Assembly: GCA_016195965.1 (NCBI GenBank)
Contig: JACPYR010000090.1
Span: 1-35,648, forward strand
Direction: 5' to 3'
Length of the DNA: 35,648 nt
From: Nitrosomonadales bacterium
GTDB lineage: Bacteria; Pseudomonadota; Gammaproteobacteria; Burkholderiales; Gallionellaceae
Shown here: positions 9,021 to 17,461 of the stretch, one piece after another
Position numbering within the stretch: position 1 is the stretch's first letter
Layout of the letters: the number at the start of each line of letters is the position of its first letter
Translations under genes and position numbers: made by a program
The notes under the pieces: model-generated
Seen by the model: only the letters and a program-made list of their open reading frames with translations
Database searches by the model: none
Told to the model about the DNA's origin: nothing

Positions 9021-9441
9021 GGTTATCGGCATGCCCGGTTTTGGGGAAAACGAAATATCTGAAAGTGACGAACAGAAACCCCGCGACCACGAAGATCGCT
9101 GCGGCCTGAACGAGTTGATGGGAGTAGCCCAGTTTGTCGACAAACATCAGCAAGATGAGGAAGTTGAGCAGGTAGCCCATGAGATGGGCAATGCAGTATC
9201 GGGCTCCGGCACCCAGCACGGCACCCTGATGGGAAAACGTCCAATTGCGGTGGCCGGCAAACCCGATCAATGCGCCTGTGATATACGCGGCGGTCATCGC
9301 CGGTTTGGGTGCTATGCCCAGATAGGTCATCAGCAAATAGAAGCCATACAGGGCCAGATTGGTCGCTATGCCCACCAAGCCGTAGCGTAGCAGTTGCAGC
9401 ATGGATTTGCCCATCAGGGCCTGTTTGGCGGACGCAATCAT
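9013..9441 (-). CDS. GtrA-family flippase
   Basis: This small membrane protein of about 142 residues has four helices and the GtrA family pattern: LLRYGLVGIATNLALYGFY in helix 1, a GHRNWTFSHQG loop and the C-terminal FRYFVFPKTG. GtrA proteins are thought to flip undecaprenyl-phosphate-linked monosaccharides across the inner membrane. The frame is open back to ATG 9588, inside the wecD gene. I chose ATG 9441 because the family starts shortly before helix 1, with ATG 9414 or 9402 as alternatives. Its stop overlaps the start of the GT-C-like gene by 8 bases. Confidence 0.9.
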   Translation of the reverse strand: MIASAKQALMGKSMLQLLRYGLVGIATNLALYGFYLLMTYLGIAPKPAMTAAYITGALIGFAGHRNWTFSHQGAVLGAGARYCIAHLMGYLLNFLILLMFVDKLGYSHQLVQAAAIFVVAGFLFVTFRYFVFPKTGHADNHG

Positions 9442-9526
9442 TTTTCCAGGCAACATGCGGCGGGCCAGCTTGCGAATGACGGGCCGTGTCTGCCGAGTTG
9501 TGGGAAAAGTGGCGCGCACAAATAAT

Positions 9527-10201
9527 TCATGGCGCCAGGTGATGGTAAATGTCTTGCGGGTGTTTGAACGAGAAGCCCAGCGAAGCATACAGATTAAGTA
9601 CCGCCAGGTTGCTGGCGGAAATCGAGCTCTTTACTTCGTGATGTCCGGCTTGCAGCAGTTCGCTACACACCGCACTCCACCAGTATTTGGACCAGCCCTT
9701 GCCGCGACACTGTGTCGCCAGCGCGTGCAACACCAGGTTGTTGCCGTTATGGCCGATGAAGCCTGCCAGCGCACCCTGCCAGTACAGCCCATAAACCTGC
9801 TGCGCATCGAGAAGTTGCTTTAACCATTTATCGTAGCGCAGGTCGGCTGCCGCCTTGGGCAGATTAAAGTCGCGATGAAAACGGCCATGCGAGAACGCTC
9901 CATGGCAGATCGCCAGGGCTTGTTCAACATCAACCTCCTTGGAAGTGGTCGCGTCCGGATGTCGGATTTCACGCAACCGCGTTGCGTTGCAATGCGGCTC
10001 AATCAACGTGTCACAGTAGTAAAAACCGTATTCATGCAGCAGCCGTTTGTCCGCCAGAGGATCAACCTTCAAGGTGTGATGGCCGACCGTGCGCTTCGCT
10101 TGTCGCAAGGCGTTCTCCGAATATTCGGTCAATTCCCAGGTGGGCATGCCAAACGGTGTTGTGTCCCACGGCGTGGGTTTAAGCAGCGGTATGGTGTTCA
10201 T
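9527..10201 (-). CDS. wecD: dTDP-4-amino-4,6-dideoxygalactose N-acetyltransferase (WecD-like GNAT)
   Basis: This 224-residue protein has the same length as E. coli WecD. The N-terminal half (PWDTTPFGMPTWEL) matches the WecD-specific region. The C-terminal half is a GNAT fold with the acetyl-CoA loop QCRGKGWSKYWW near residue 165 and SASNLAVLNLYASLGF. WecD acetylates dTDP-Fuc4N made by WecE, giving dTDP-Fuc4NAc. The start is ATG 10201, overlapping the end of the glycosyltransferase gene by 23 bases. Its presence with wecE in one operon supports the assignment. No wecF or wecG homologue is visible, so classical enterobacterial common antigen is not implied. Confidence 0.88.
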   Translation of the reverse strand: MNTIPLLKPTPWDTTPFGMPTWELTEYSENALRQAKRTVGHHTLKVDPLADKRLLHEYGFYYCDTLIEPHCNATRLREIRHPDATTSKEVDVEQALAICHGAFSHGRFHRDFNLPKAAADLRYDKWLKQLLDAQQVYGLYWQGALAGFIGHNGNNLVLHALATQCRGKGWSKYWWSAVCSELLQAGHHEVKSSISASNLAVLNLYASLGFSFKHPQDIYHHLAP

Positions 10202-11132
10202 CAAAAGTTGTTCGCCTGACGATGTAAAGAGGACGCTTCTTGCTTTCGTCGAAGGCCTTGCCCAGATAGATGCCGATAATGCCCAGCATCGCGATAATGA
10301 TACCGCCGATAAAATACAGCGACACGATCAAACTGTTCCAGCCGGGAATCGGCGAGCCATGAATCAGCGCTCGCCCGAGAATGTATGCCCCATAGCAAAA
10401 AGAAAGAAATGCCATGCCAAAACCAAAGCGCACCCCGATACGCAAGGGTTTATCCGAATAGGCAATGATGGTTTCGGTGGCCAGCTTCCATAACTTGGAA
10501 AAGGTATAAGTGGAATTGCCCTCGAAACGTTCGGCATGTTCCACCTCTATGCTGGCGGTGGGAAATCCCAGCCACTGAACCAGCCCGCCGAAGAAGCGCA
10601 GCTTCTCGCCCATGCGGCGGAAATTCTCCGTCACCTTGCGCGACATGATGCGGAAATTTCCGCTCGCCCCATCGTATTCGATATCCGCCAGATAGCTGAA
10701 GACCTTGTAGAACATGAATGAGGTGAACCGCTTCAGCGGCGGGTCCTGCCGCTCGCCGCGCCGCGCCAGCACGATGTCGTAGCCTTCCTGCGCCTTGGCA
10801 TACAGGCGCGGGATTTCCTCCGGCCTGTCCTGCAGGTCGCAGTCCATCACCACGACCCAGTCACCGCGACAGTGATCAATTCCGGCGGTGATGCCGTAAT
10901 GCTGGCCGAAGTTGCGGCTGAACTGCAGGCCGCGCACGCGCGGGTCTGCCGTAGCCAGACGTTCCATGACCTGCCATGATTTGTCTCCACCGCAATCTTC
11001 AACCAGCACGATTTCAAAGTTTGGCGAGATGCTTTCCAGCGCTGTCTTTAATCGGGAATAGAGTTCATCGAGACAATGTTCGGCCTTGTATACCGGAATG
11101 ACGACGGAGAGGAGCGGATTGGAATGGTTCAT
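10179..11132 (-). CDS. GtrB-like glycosyltransferase heading the Fuc4NAc module
   Basis: This family 2 glycosyltransferase of about 317 residues starts at ATG 11132 (MNHSNPLLSVVIPVYK). It has LVEDCGGDKSWQ, the metal site MDCDLQDRPEEIP, the acceptor-loop SRNFGQHYGITAG and two C-terminal membrane helices before IGIYLGKAFDESKKRP. This is the GtrB/ArnC-type layout, so the reaction is transfer of a nucleotide sugar to undecaprenyl phosphate. It is the promoter-proximal gene of a five-gene operon with wecD, gtrA, a GT-C-like gene and wecE. The likely donor is therefore dTDP-Fuc4NAc, an inference from context. Confidence 0.9.
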   Translation of the reverse strand: MNHSNPLLSVVIPVYKAEHCLDELYSRLKTALESISPNFEIVLVEDCGGDKSWQVMERLATADPRVRGLQFSRNFGQHYGITAGIDHCRGDWVVVMDCDLQDRPEEIPRLYAKAQEGYDIVLARRGERQDPPLKRFTSFMFYKVFSYLADIEYDGASGNFRIMSRKVTENFRRMGEKLRFFGGLVQWLGFPTASIEVEHAERFEGNSTYTFSKLWKLATETIIAYSDKPLRIGVRFGFGMAFLSFCYGAYILGRALIHGSPIPGWNSLIVSLYFIGGIIIAMLGIIGIYLGKAFDESKKRPLYIVRRTTFDEHHTAA

Positions 11133-11657
11133 TGGGCTGTTCGTGCGCGCATAATATTCTGGGGTTGCATACATGACTTCAGGATGATAGGAAGTTGAGT
11201 TATACCAAATTTTTCCGGATGGATGGCACATTTTGCCAATATTCGGCGAATCCGTCGATATCCAGATAGGTCATGAACTTTGGGATGTGCTTTTTCCTGT
11301 TCTTTCGAACTGCGCCAGCGAGCTTCTGATGCTAATATTGGGCCGTGTCTGGGTGGATCGGGCATGTTGCAATTGTTAAACTAGGCTCCCCGGAGCATGC
11401 GGCGCTGATGGTGCCTGGACCACCGTCGCCAGCGCGCTGTTGCCTTGGGAGTTATGGCCTGTCGCATACTCATTATTTTTGTTGCATCGCACTGTACAAA
11501 TGGCACTAACAGCAATCGACGATCCGGGATGCCTCTCGCAACCCTTGCAGCCCGCACTTGATGCGGCCATTACTCGCGCGAAGGAGAGCGTCGGCTCTGT
11601 ATTCAATCCGGATATGATCAGCGAGAAAGTCGATACCCTCATCGCGTGTATAAACCC
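11133..11657. other. Divergent intergenic region with a coding remnant
   Basis: This 525-base region separates the minus-strand Fuc4NAc operon from the plus-strand module and should hold promoters for both, though I cannot point to a strong pair of hexamers. On the minus strand 11200-11331 is open for 43 codons and reads like the end of a protein (IPKFMTYLDIDGFAEYWQN, then stop), sharing the [DE][FY]WQN motif with fragments upstream of two other genes. A 74-codon plus-strand frame at 11440-11664 has no recognisable content and overlaps the next gene. Confidence 0.5.
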
Positions 11658-12611
11658 ATGGTAAAAATGCTCTCCATCGTCATTCCGGTATACCGCAACG
11701 CAGAATCGATTCCAGACCTGATTGCGGCGCTGTCTGTCGTCGCGGATCAGGCATCGCATGAATTTGAATACGTTACCGAGGTGGTGTTCGTCGTGGATGG
11801 CAGCCCCGACAATAGTTATGCGCTGCTGGCCCGGGCGTTGCCGGATGCGCCGTTCGCTGCGCAATTGTTGCTGCACTCGCGCAATTTCGGTTCCTTCGCC
11901 GCCATCCGCACCGGGCTGCAGGCGGCGCGCGGCGAGTACTTCGGCGTCATCGCCGCCGACCTGCAAGAGCCGCCTGAACTGGTGCTGCGCTTTCTGGGAA
12001 AGCTGCACTCGGGGGAGTGCGATGTCGTTGTGGGTTGCCGGGAGAACCGGCAGGACCCGTGGTTCGCCCGCAATGCATCCAATCTGTTCTGGAAGCTGTA
12101 CAAAAAATTCATTATCCACGAGATACCCGAGAAGGGCGTGGATGTGTTCGGCTGCAACAGGGTATTCCGTGATCATTTGTTGCAGCTCGGCGAGGCGAAC
12201 TCTTCTCTGGTGGGCCTGATCTTCTGGCTGGGCTTCAAGCGCGGCGAAGTATTGTATGAGCGGCGCATGCGCCAGCATGGCAAGAGCGCATGGACGCTGA
12301 AGAAGAAGATCAACTATCTGCTCGACAGCGTTTTCTCGTTTACCGATCTACCCATCAGGCTGCTGACGCTGTTCGGGTTGATCGGGGTGCTGGTCGCCGT
12401 ATTGTTGGGCGTCGCGGTGATCCTGGCCAAGATGTTCGGCAATATCCCGGTTCCGGGCTACGCGGCGACGGTGCTGACGGTGATCTTTTTTGGCGGCCTC
12501 AATTCGTTGGGGTTGGGCATCGTCGGCGCTTACGCCTGGCGCGCATACGAGAATACCAAGCAGCGACCTTTGGCCGTGGTCATGAAGGCGCAGGATTTCG
12601 GACATCGCTAA
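11658..12611 (+). CDS. GtrB-like family 2 glycosyltransferase
   Basis: This protein of about 317 residues has the motifs LSIVIPVYRN, VVDGSPDNSY, HSRNFGSFAAIRTG and AADLQEPPELV, followed by two C-terminal helices and GIVGAYAWRAYENTKQRP. The second-position aspartate of the usual DxD is preserved as AADLQ, as in several GtrB-like enzymes. The start is ATG 11658 (MVKMLSIV). ATG 11667 and GTG 11646 are also in frame. It opens the plus-strand cluster: a GT-C-like gene follows after 106 bases, then a sugar-modifying enzyme and gtrA. Its role is probably loading of undecaprenyl phosphate with that module's sugar. Confidence 0.88.
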   Translation: MVKMLSIVIPVYRNAESIPDLIAALSVVADQASHEFEYVTEVVFVVDGSPDNSYALLARALPDAPFAAQLLLHSRNFGSFAAIRTGLQAARGEYFGVIAADLQEPPELVLRFLGKLHSGECDVVVGCRENRQDPWFARNASNLFWKLYKKFIIHEIPEKGVDVFGCNRVFRDHLLQLGEANSSLVGLIFWLGFKRGEVLYERRMRQHGKSAWTLKKKINYLLDSVFSFTDLPIRLLTLFGLIGVLVAVLLGVAVILAKMFGNIPVPGYAATVLTVIFFGGLNSLGLGIVGAYAWRAYENTKQRPLAVVMKAQDFGHR

Positions 12612-12717
12612 ATGACATCGCACAGGTCGATAAGCTCGTTACGGTTGAACATCCGGGATGCTTCGTTTGCAGCCGCCAACCTGTATAAAAGCGTTCGTTT
12701 TGACCGGAGCATGTCGG

Positions 12718-14190
12718 GTGAATAAATTGATTAGCAAGGCATGGCTGTTGAGTCTGGCAGGCATGCTGATTTGGTTTGCATTTTGCCTCTACGGGGGGGA
12801 GCGGATTCCGGTCAGCAAGGGCCTGGGCTATGACGGGGTGATATATGCAATGTGGGCCCAGATCGACCCGTTGCAGTTGTTGAACAGCAAGACTATCGGA
12901 CTCTATCATGCTACCAGGGTATTGCCATCCATCATGGTGCATTATCTGGCGCAATTATTTCATTATCCATTGGGGGATTTTGATCACCCCGAGGGCGTGA
13001 TTAACGCATTCGTGTTGTTGAACAGTGCGTTGATCATGGGGAGCACGTTTTTGCTGTACCTGGTAGCGAAGCATCTCAATTGGAGTCCCCAGGTACTGGT
13101 GCTTGGTTTGGCGGCGATGTTCATCAATTTTCCTGTGTTGAAACTATCCAGCTACTACCCGACGCTGACAGATGTCCCGGCTTTCTTTTTTGGGCTGCTC
13201 ACTTTTTATGTGTATTTGCAGGGGTGGCGACTGGCGCTATTTGCAGTTTCGTTACTGGCTTCATTTGTCTGGCCCACGATGCTTTACGCGGCGTTACCTT
13301 TGCTGGTTTTCCCGGCGCAAAATCTGAAGCCCTCCACGTTTTCACCGGCCAATCTCAGTCATGCAGTATCCGCCCTGATAGGTGTGGTGCTGGTTGCAGG
13401 AACGATATATGTCTATTACATCATCGGCAAAAGGATACCTTTCGGGGCTACCCCTGTGAACGAGAGTGTGATTTTGATCGGTGCTGCGATGTTCTTTGCC
13501 TATGTATTTTGGATGCTGCGCCCATTTGTTGATATGGCTTTTTTCCGCTCGACCCTGCTGTCGGGCATCAACAAGGGTGGTGTAGTATTTGCGGTTATTC
13601 TGGTGATTTTTGTGAAGCTGGCCATTGCGAGTTTTTCCTCGCAGATACTCGATGGCCCTTCGTTTTTGGAGTATCTCCAGAATCTGGGGCTGTACATCAT
13701 TGCAGAGCCGCTGCTGAACGTGGTGGCGCATGTGAGCTATTTCGGGCCGGTCATGGTTTTGCTGCTGTTGCTGTGGGAGGAAGTTGTTGCGCTTGCGAAG
13801 CAATATGGCCCCGGTTTGCTGGCAGTGTTGGCCCTAGCGGTGCTTGTTTCGATTGGCACAGAATCCAGAACGCTGATGGCGGCATGGCCGGTACTGGCGA
13901 TCCTGACCTGCGAGGTGCTTAACAGGCGTGGCGTAAGCTGGAGCCTGGCGTATGCAATTCTGGCGATCGGTTTAATCACTTCGCGGTTCTGGTTGCCTAT
14001 CAATTCCTATGGACCTTGGCTGGGGACGTTCCAGGACTTCCCTGCGCAGATGTTTTTTATGAATCTTGGCCCATGGATGTCTGCTGCCATGTATGTAGTG
14101 TGGTTGATTGTTACGCTGTCGCTTTTTATCGCATTATCGATAGCACTGAAGAAAATGAGCGGGCGTGAAAACGCAACAGCGGCCAACTGA
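12718..14190 (+). CDS. GT-C-like polytopic membrane protein
   Basis: This integral membrane protein of about 490 residues has ten or more helices. The start is GTG 12718, supported by GGAG at 12706-12709, 8 bases upstream. The first helix (WLLSLAGMLIWFAFCLYGG) leads into an outer loop with KGLGYDGVIYAMWAQIDP, then SKTIGLYHATRVLPSIMVHYL. Short charged motifs after helix 1 and a YYPTLTDVPAFFFGLL segment resemble bacterial GT-C-type glycosyltransferases and mannosyltransferase-like proteins. It sits between a GtrB-like gene and a sugar-isomerase/acetyltransferase gene, which suggests a periplasmic transferase. No catalytic residue can be assigned with certainty. Confidence 0.82.
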   Translation: MNKLISKAWLLSLAGMLIWFAFCLYGGERIPVSKGLGYDGVIYAMWAQIDPLQLLNSKTIGLYHATRVLPSIMVHYLAQLFHYPLGDFDHPEGVINAFVLLNSALIMGSTFLLYLVAKHLNWSPQVLVLGLAAMFINFPVLKLSSYYPTLTDVPAFFFGLLTFYVYLQGWRLALFAVSLLASFVWPTMLYAALPLLVFPAQNLKPSTFSPANLSHAVSALIGVVLVAGTIYVYYIIGKRIPFGATPVNESVILIGAAMFFAYVFWMLRPFVDMAFFRSTLLSGINKGGVVFAVILVIFVKLAIASFSSQILDGPSFLEYLQNLGLYIIAEPLLNVVAHVSYFGPVMVLLLLLWEEVVALAKQYGPGLLAVLALAVLVSIGTESRTLMAAWPVLAILTCEVLNRRGVSWSLAYAILAIGLITSRFWLPINSYGPWLGTFQDFPAQMFFMNLGPWMSAAMYVVWLIVTLSLFIALSIALKKMSGRENATAAN

Positions 14191-14208
14191 TTAAATCTGG
14201 AGAATTTC

Positions 14209-15156
14209 ATGAGTGAGTATTTCGTCCACCCGGCGGCAATTTGCGAGTCAGCGAATATCGGCAGGGGCACCCGTGTGTGGGCTTTTGCGCATATCCTTCC
14301 CGGGGCGCTAATCGGCGCGGATTGCAATATTTGCGATGGGGTGTTCATCGAGAACGACGTGATCGTCGGCGACCGCGTTACGATCAAGTGCGGGGTGCAG
14401 CTTTGGGATGGTTTGACGGTTGAGGACGATGTGTTCATCGGCCCGAATGTCACGTTTACCAATGACCGCTTCCCGCGCAGCAAGATATATCCGGAACAGT
14501 TTGCCAAGACCATCGTGCGCAAAGGCGCTTCGATCGGCGCCAATGCAACCATTCTGCCGGGCATGGAAGTCGGGCGAGGTGCAATGATAGGAGCGGGTTC
14601 GGTGGTTACGCGTTCTGTGCCGCCAAATGCGATCGCGATGGGGAACCCGGCGCAAATCGTCGGATATGTAGGCACAAAAAGCCCGCTGCCCAGCGCGTTT
14701 GTGACAACAACCCCGACCACCGGTAGCGGGAAGGTGCTAGCTTCCAATGTCCGTGGGGTAACGCTGCATGAGCTGCCGCACATAGACGATATGCGCGGCA
14801 GCCTGAGCGTGGGCGAATTTGAACGCTCCATTCCATTTGCGGCGAAGCGTTATTTTCTGGTGTTCGATGTTCCCAGCCGCGAGATTCGCGGCGAGCATGC
14901 GCATCGCACCAATCATCAATTTCTGATCTGCGTAAAAGGGAGTTGTTCGGTGGTCGCCGACGATGGCAAGCAGCGCCAGGAATTTTTGCTGGATCGCCCG
15001 ACGCTGGGAGTTTATTTGCCCGCGATGGTATGGGGTATCCAATACAAGTATTCCGGTGATGCGGTATTGCTGGCATTCGCTTCCGAGTATTATGATCCTG
15101 ACGATTACATCCGTGACTATAGTGAGTTTATTGCGCTGGTCGGCAACAGCCGCTGA
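14209..15156 (+). CDS. Bifunctional acetyltransferase / dTDP-sugar 3,4-ketoisomerase (WxcM/FdtD type)
   Basis: This 315-residue fusion starts at ATG 14209 with GGAG at about 14199. Residues 1-155 form a left-handed beta-helix acyltransferase with hexapeptide repeats ([49 protein letters not shown]), as in WbbJ/WlbB-type N-acetyltransferases. Residues 180-310 form a WxcM-like cupin with [21 protein letters not shown] and [11 protein letters not shown], whose histidines correspond to the active-site pair of FdtA/QdtA. In Shewanella FdtD this fusion makes dTDP-Fuc3NAc together with an aminotransferase FdtB. No FdtB-like gene is nearby, because the only DegT-family enzyme here is WecE-like. Confidence 0.9.
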   Translation: MSEYFVHPAAICESANIGRGTRVWAFAHILPGALIGADCNICDGVFIENDVIVGDRVTIKCGVQLWDGLTVEDDVFIGPNVTFTNDRFPRSKIYPEQFAKTIVRKGASIGANATILPGMEVGRGAMIGAGSVVTRSVPPNAIAMGNPAQIVGYVGTKSPLPSAFVTTTPTTGSGKVLASNVRGVTLHELPHIDDMRGSLSVGEFERSIPFAAKRYFLVFDVPSREIRGEHAHRTNHQFLICVKGSCSVVADDGKQRQEFLLDRPTLGVYLPAMVWGIQYKYSGDAVLLAFASEYYDPDDYIRDYSEFIALVGNSR

Positions 15157-15165
15157 CGCAACAGC

Positions 15166-15525
15166 ATGCGCAACGAGTTCGTTCGATTCCTGTTGGCCGG
15201 GGCGATTAACACCCTGTTAAGCTATCTGTTATATTTGTTGCTGCTCGCGTTTCTGTCTTATCTTCCTGCTTACTCGATCGCCTATTGTGCGGGCATCGTG
15301 CTGTCGTATTTTTTTAACGTGCATTTCGTGTTTAAGAAACGAGTCAGTCTCGTCAGCTTCCTGAAGTTTCCCGTCGTCTATGTCATTCAATATGTTTTGG
15401 GGGCGACGGTGCTGTGGCTGCTCGTGGGTAAAGCGGGTATTTCTCCCGCGCTGGCGATGATAGGCGTGATTGTTGCCACGGTTCCGGTCACGTTTGTGGC
15501 GAGTCGATTCGTCCTGAAGCACTGA
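15166..15525 (+). CDS. GtrA-family flippase
   Basis: This 119-residue protein has four helices. It opens with MRNEFVRFLLAGAINTLLSY, the canonical GtrA helix 1, and carries YFFNVHFVFKKR in the central loop and ASRFVLKH at the C-terminus. It follows the isomerase/acetyltransferase gene by 9 bases and is the last gene of the second module. The proposed role is flipping of an undecaprenyl-phosphate sugar. A 213-base gap separates it from the transketolase genes. Confidence 0.92.
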   Translation: MRNEFVRFLLAGAINTLLSYLLYLLLLAFLSYLPAYSIAYCAGIVLSYFFNVHFVFKKRVSLVSFLKFPVVYVIQYVLGATVLWLLVGKAGISPALAMIGVIVATVPVTFVASRFVLKH

Positions 15526-15738
15526 AAGACTTTGACGATAAAGCGCTACGCGGTTGAAATTTCCGGTGAAGGATGCCGCACAACATTTGTGATTCTGTAC
15601 AATAGTACCGTAGTCGATGTTTATGTAACGTCGCACGAGTATTGCTTTCAACAATGACCCGCTCACCAATGCCAGGCTGGCTTGCCTGAAAATGCTAGAC
15701 GGGTATAGATAGGGCCGCTGTATATTAATTGGATAGAA
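15526..15738. other. Intergenic region upstream of the transketolase genes
   Basis: This is the longest gap inside the plus-strand cluster and so the best place for an internal promoter. A TTGACG at about 15531 with TGAAAT 17 bases later, and a TACAAT at about 15597, are weak candidates. No hairpin terminator is obvious. Confidence 0.3.
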
Positions 15739-16539
15739 ATGACAGGTATCAAGAAACTGACGGCAAAACATTTTTCGGCTGCGCGTAAACGCCTGTTGCA
15801 GATGCATTTCGAAAGCGGGGTCGGGCATATCGGCGGCAATCTGTCTGCGCTCGACGCGATGCTGGTGGTTTTTCATGAGTATCTCAGCGGAGAGGACAAG
15901 TTCATATTGTCGAAAGGCCATTCCGCCGGCGCGCTCTACACCACGCTGTGGAGTCTGGGGCGTCTCAATGAGCAGGATCTGAAGCAATTCCATCAAGACG
16001 ACACACTGCTGGCCGCGCATCCTCCGGCACAGGGTATAGAGGATATCCAGTTTGCTACCGGTAGCCTGGGCCATGGACTGTCGCTTGCGGCGGGTACGGC
16101 GCTGGCCTTCAAGCTCAAGGGCAATGCTACCCGTGTAGTCTGCCTGACCTCGGACGGTGAATGGCAGGAGGGTTCGACCTGGGAGGCGCTGATTTTTGCC
16201 TGCCACCACCGCTTGTTCAATCTCACCGTGATGGTGGATCACAACAATTTGCAGGGCTTCGGTTCTACCGCCGAGGTTGCTTCTATGTCGCCGCTGTGGG
16301 ACAGGCTCCAAGGCTTCGATGTCGATGTGCAAATAATTGACGGGCATGATCCCGATGCGATTCGTACCGCGCTGGAAGGCGAAAGCAAGCGTCTGCGGGT
16401 GATCGTGTTGCGCACCGTCAAGGGCCATGGTGTCAGCTTTATGGAAAACCGGATGGAGTGGCATTACCTGCCGCTGTCGGAAGATCAGTTCAAAACGGCC
16501 ATCGAGGAAATCGAACGGAAGGAAGTCGGGCTGAAATGA
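15739..16539 (+). CDS. Transketolase-like N-terminal (ThDP pyrophosphate-binding) subunit
   Basis: This 266-residue protein corresponds to the first third of transketolase. It has the GVGHIGGNLSALD loop, LSKGHSAGALY, GSLGHGLSLAAG, and the ThDP/metal motif SDGEWQEGSTWEAL ending about 30 residues later in VDHNNLQGFG. Housekeeping transketolase is a single chain of about 660 residues. Split pairs such as this occur in secondary and sugar-biosynthesis clusters. The stop overlaps the start of the next gene in ATGA, so the two subunits are translationally coupled and probably form a heterotetramer. The reaction would be transfer of a two-carbon hydroxyacetyl unit. The acceptor is unknown. Confidence 0.93.
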   Translation: MTGIKKLTAKHFSAARKRLLQMHFESGVGHIGGNLSALDAMLVVFHEYLSGEDKFILSKGHSAGALYTTLWSLGRLNEQDLKQFHQDDTLLAAHPPAQGIEDIQFATGSLGHGLSLAAGTALAFKLKGNATRVVCLTSDGEWQEGSTWEALIFACHHRLFNLTVMVDHNNLQGFGSTAEVASMSPLWDRLQGFDVDVQIIDGHDPDAIRTALEGESKRLRVIVLRTVKGHGVSFMENRMEWHYLPLSEDQFKTAIEEIERKEVGLK

Positions 16540-17444
16540 GAAAGCAACTTTGTGATGCCCTGGTGGCGCGAACAGCCGGCGCTGCGAGCTCCAGGATGGT
16601 ATTTCTGACCGGCGATCTGGGATTCATGGCGCTGGAACCTTTGCAGCAGGCATTGGGGGCGAGATTCATCAATGCCGGCGTGGCCGAGCAGAACATGATT
16701 TCGGTCGCCGCCGGACTGGCGAGGCAGAATCTGGAAGTGTGGGTATACAGCATCGCGCCGTTCTGCTATGCGCGGCCCTTCGAGCAGATTCGCAACGATA
16801 TTACCTTTCATAATCTGCCGGTCAAGCTGATCGGCAACGGGGGCGGGTACGGATACGGTGTGATGGGGCCCACTCATCATGCGATCGAGGATTACGGCGT
16901 GCTGCTGACGCTGCCCAATATGTCGGTCTACGTTCCGGTGTTCGACCAGGACATGGATGCGGTGATTGCGCGCGCGGGCGCTTCTTCTCGCCCGGCCTAC
17001 ATCCGGATGGGGCGCGGCGAGCCGCCCGGAGGTTATGCGGTGCCGGCCTATGCCCCTTGGCGGCAGCTGACCGGCGGGGGAGGGGCTGTGGTGATCACGG
17101 TGGGGCCGCTGGCGGGAACTTATATCGCGGCTTTCGAGCGCCTGCCTGCAAAGAGCCGTCCCAATCTGTGGGCGGTCGCGGAACTGCCGCTCGAGCAGAA
17201 TCCCATGCCTGCTGAACTGGTGAGCCAGATAGAGCAAGCTTCCAGCCTGTGCGTTGCAGAGGAGCATGTGCGACGCGGCGGCTTTGGTTCAGAGCTGTTG
17301 TTGCACCTTGCGGATAAAAATATTGCGGTGCGGCGTTTCCGGCATCTCTATGCCAGGGCGCATCATTTTGAGCGCTATGGATCGCAACACTTTCTGCGGC
17401 GACAATCCGCGCTCGATGTTGATAGTATGCTGGCGATACTGTAA
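16536..17444 (+). CDS. Transketolase-like C-terminal (pyrimidine-binding) subunit
   Basis: This protein of about 302 residues starts at ATG 16536, overlapping the previous stop by 4 bases. It carries the pyrimidine-binding half of the active site: INAGVAEQNMISVAAGLA with the catalytic glutamate, YSIAPFCYARPFEQIRND, and PTHHAIEDYGVLLTLPNM with the histidine pair. The C-terminal domain (VAEEHVRRGGFGSELL) follows. Together with 15739-16539 it reconstitutes a complete but split transketolase-like enzyme. The neighbours (SDR/GT2 fusion, GT-C-like, methyltransferase, gtrA) suggest that the product is an activated branched or extended sugar and not a pentose-phosphate intermediate. This is an inference. 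Confidence 0.92.
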   Translation: MRKQLCDALVARTAGAASSRMVFLTGDLGFMALEPLQQALGARFINAGVAEQNMISVAAGLARQNLEVWVYSIAPFCYARPFEQIRNDITFHNLPVKLIGNGGGYGYGVMGPTHHAIEDYGVLLTLPNMSVYVPVFDQDMDAVIARAGASSRPAYIRMGRGEPPGGYAVPAYAPWRQLTGGGGAVVITVGPLAGTYIAAFERLPAKSRPNLWAVAELPLEQNPMPAELVSQIEQASSLCVAEEHVRRGGFGSELLLHLADKNIAVRRFRHLYARAHHFERYGSQHFLRRQSALDVDSMLAIL

Positions 17445-17461
17445 GGGAGCATCAAAAAAAC

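Noticed and set aside
11376-12278. 300-codon open frame on the minus strand opposite the GtrB-like gene
   Set aside because: It lies antisense to a gene with clear GT2 motifs, and its His/Gln/Arg-rich translation has no recognisable domain. It is a GC-driven shadow frame.
15229-16464. 411-codon open frame on the minus strand across gtrA and the transketolase subunit
   Set aside because: It is opposite two well-supported genes, and its Arg/Gln/His-rich composition is typical of antisense of coding sequence.
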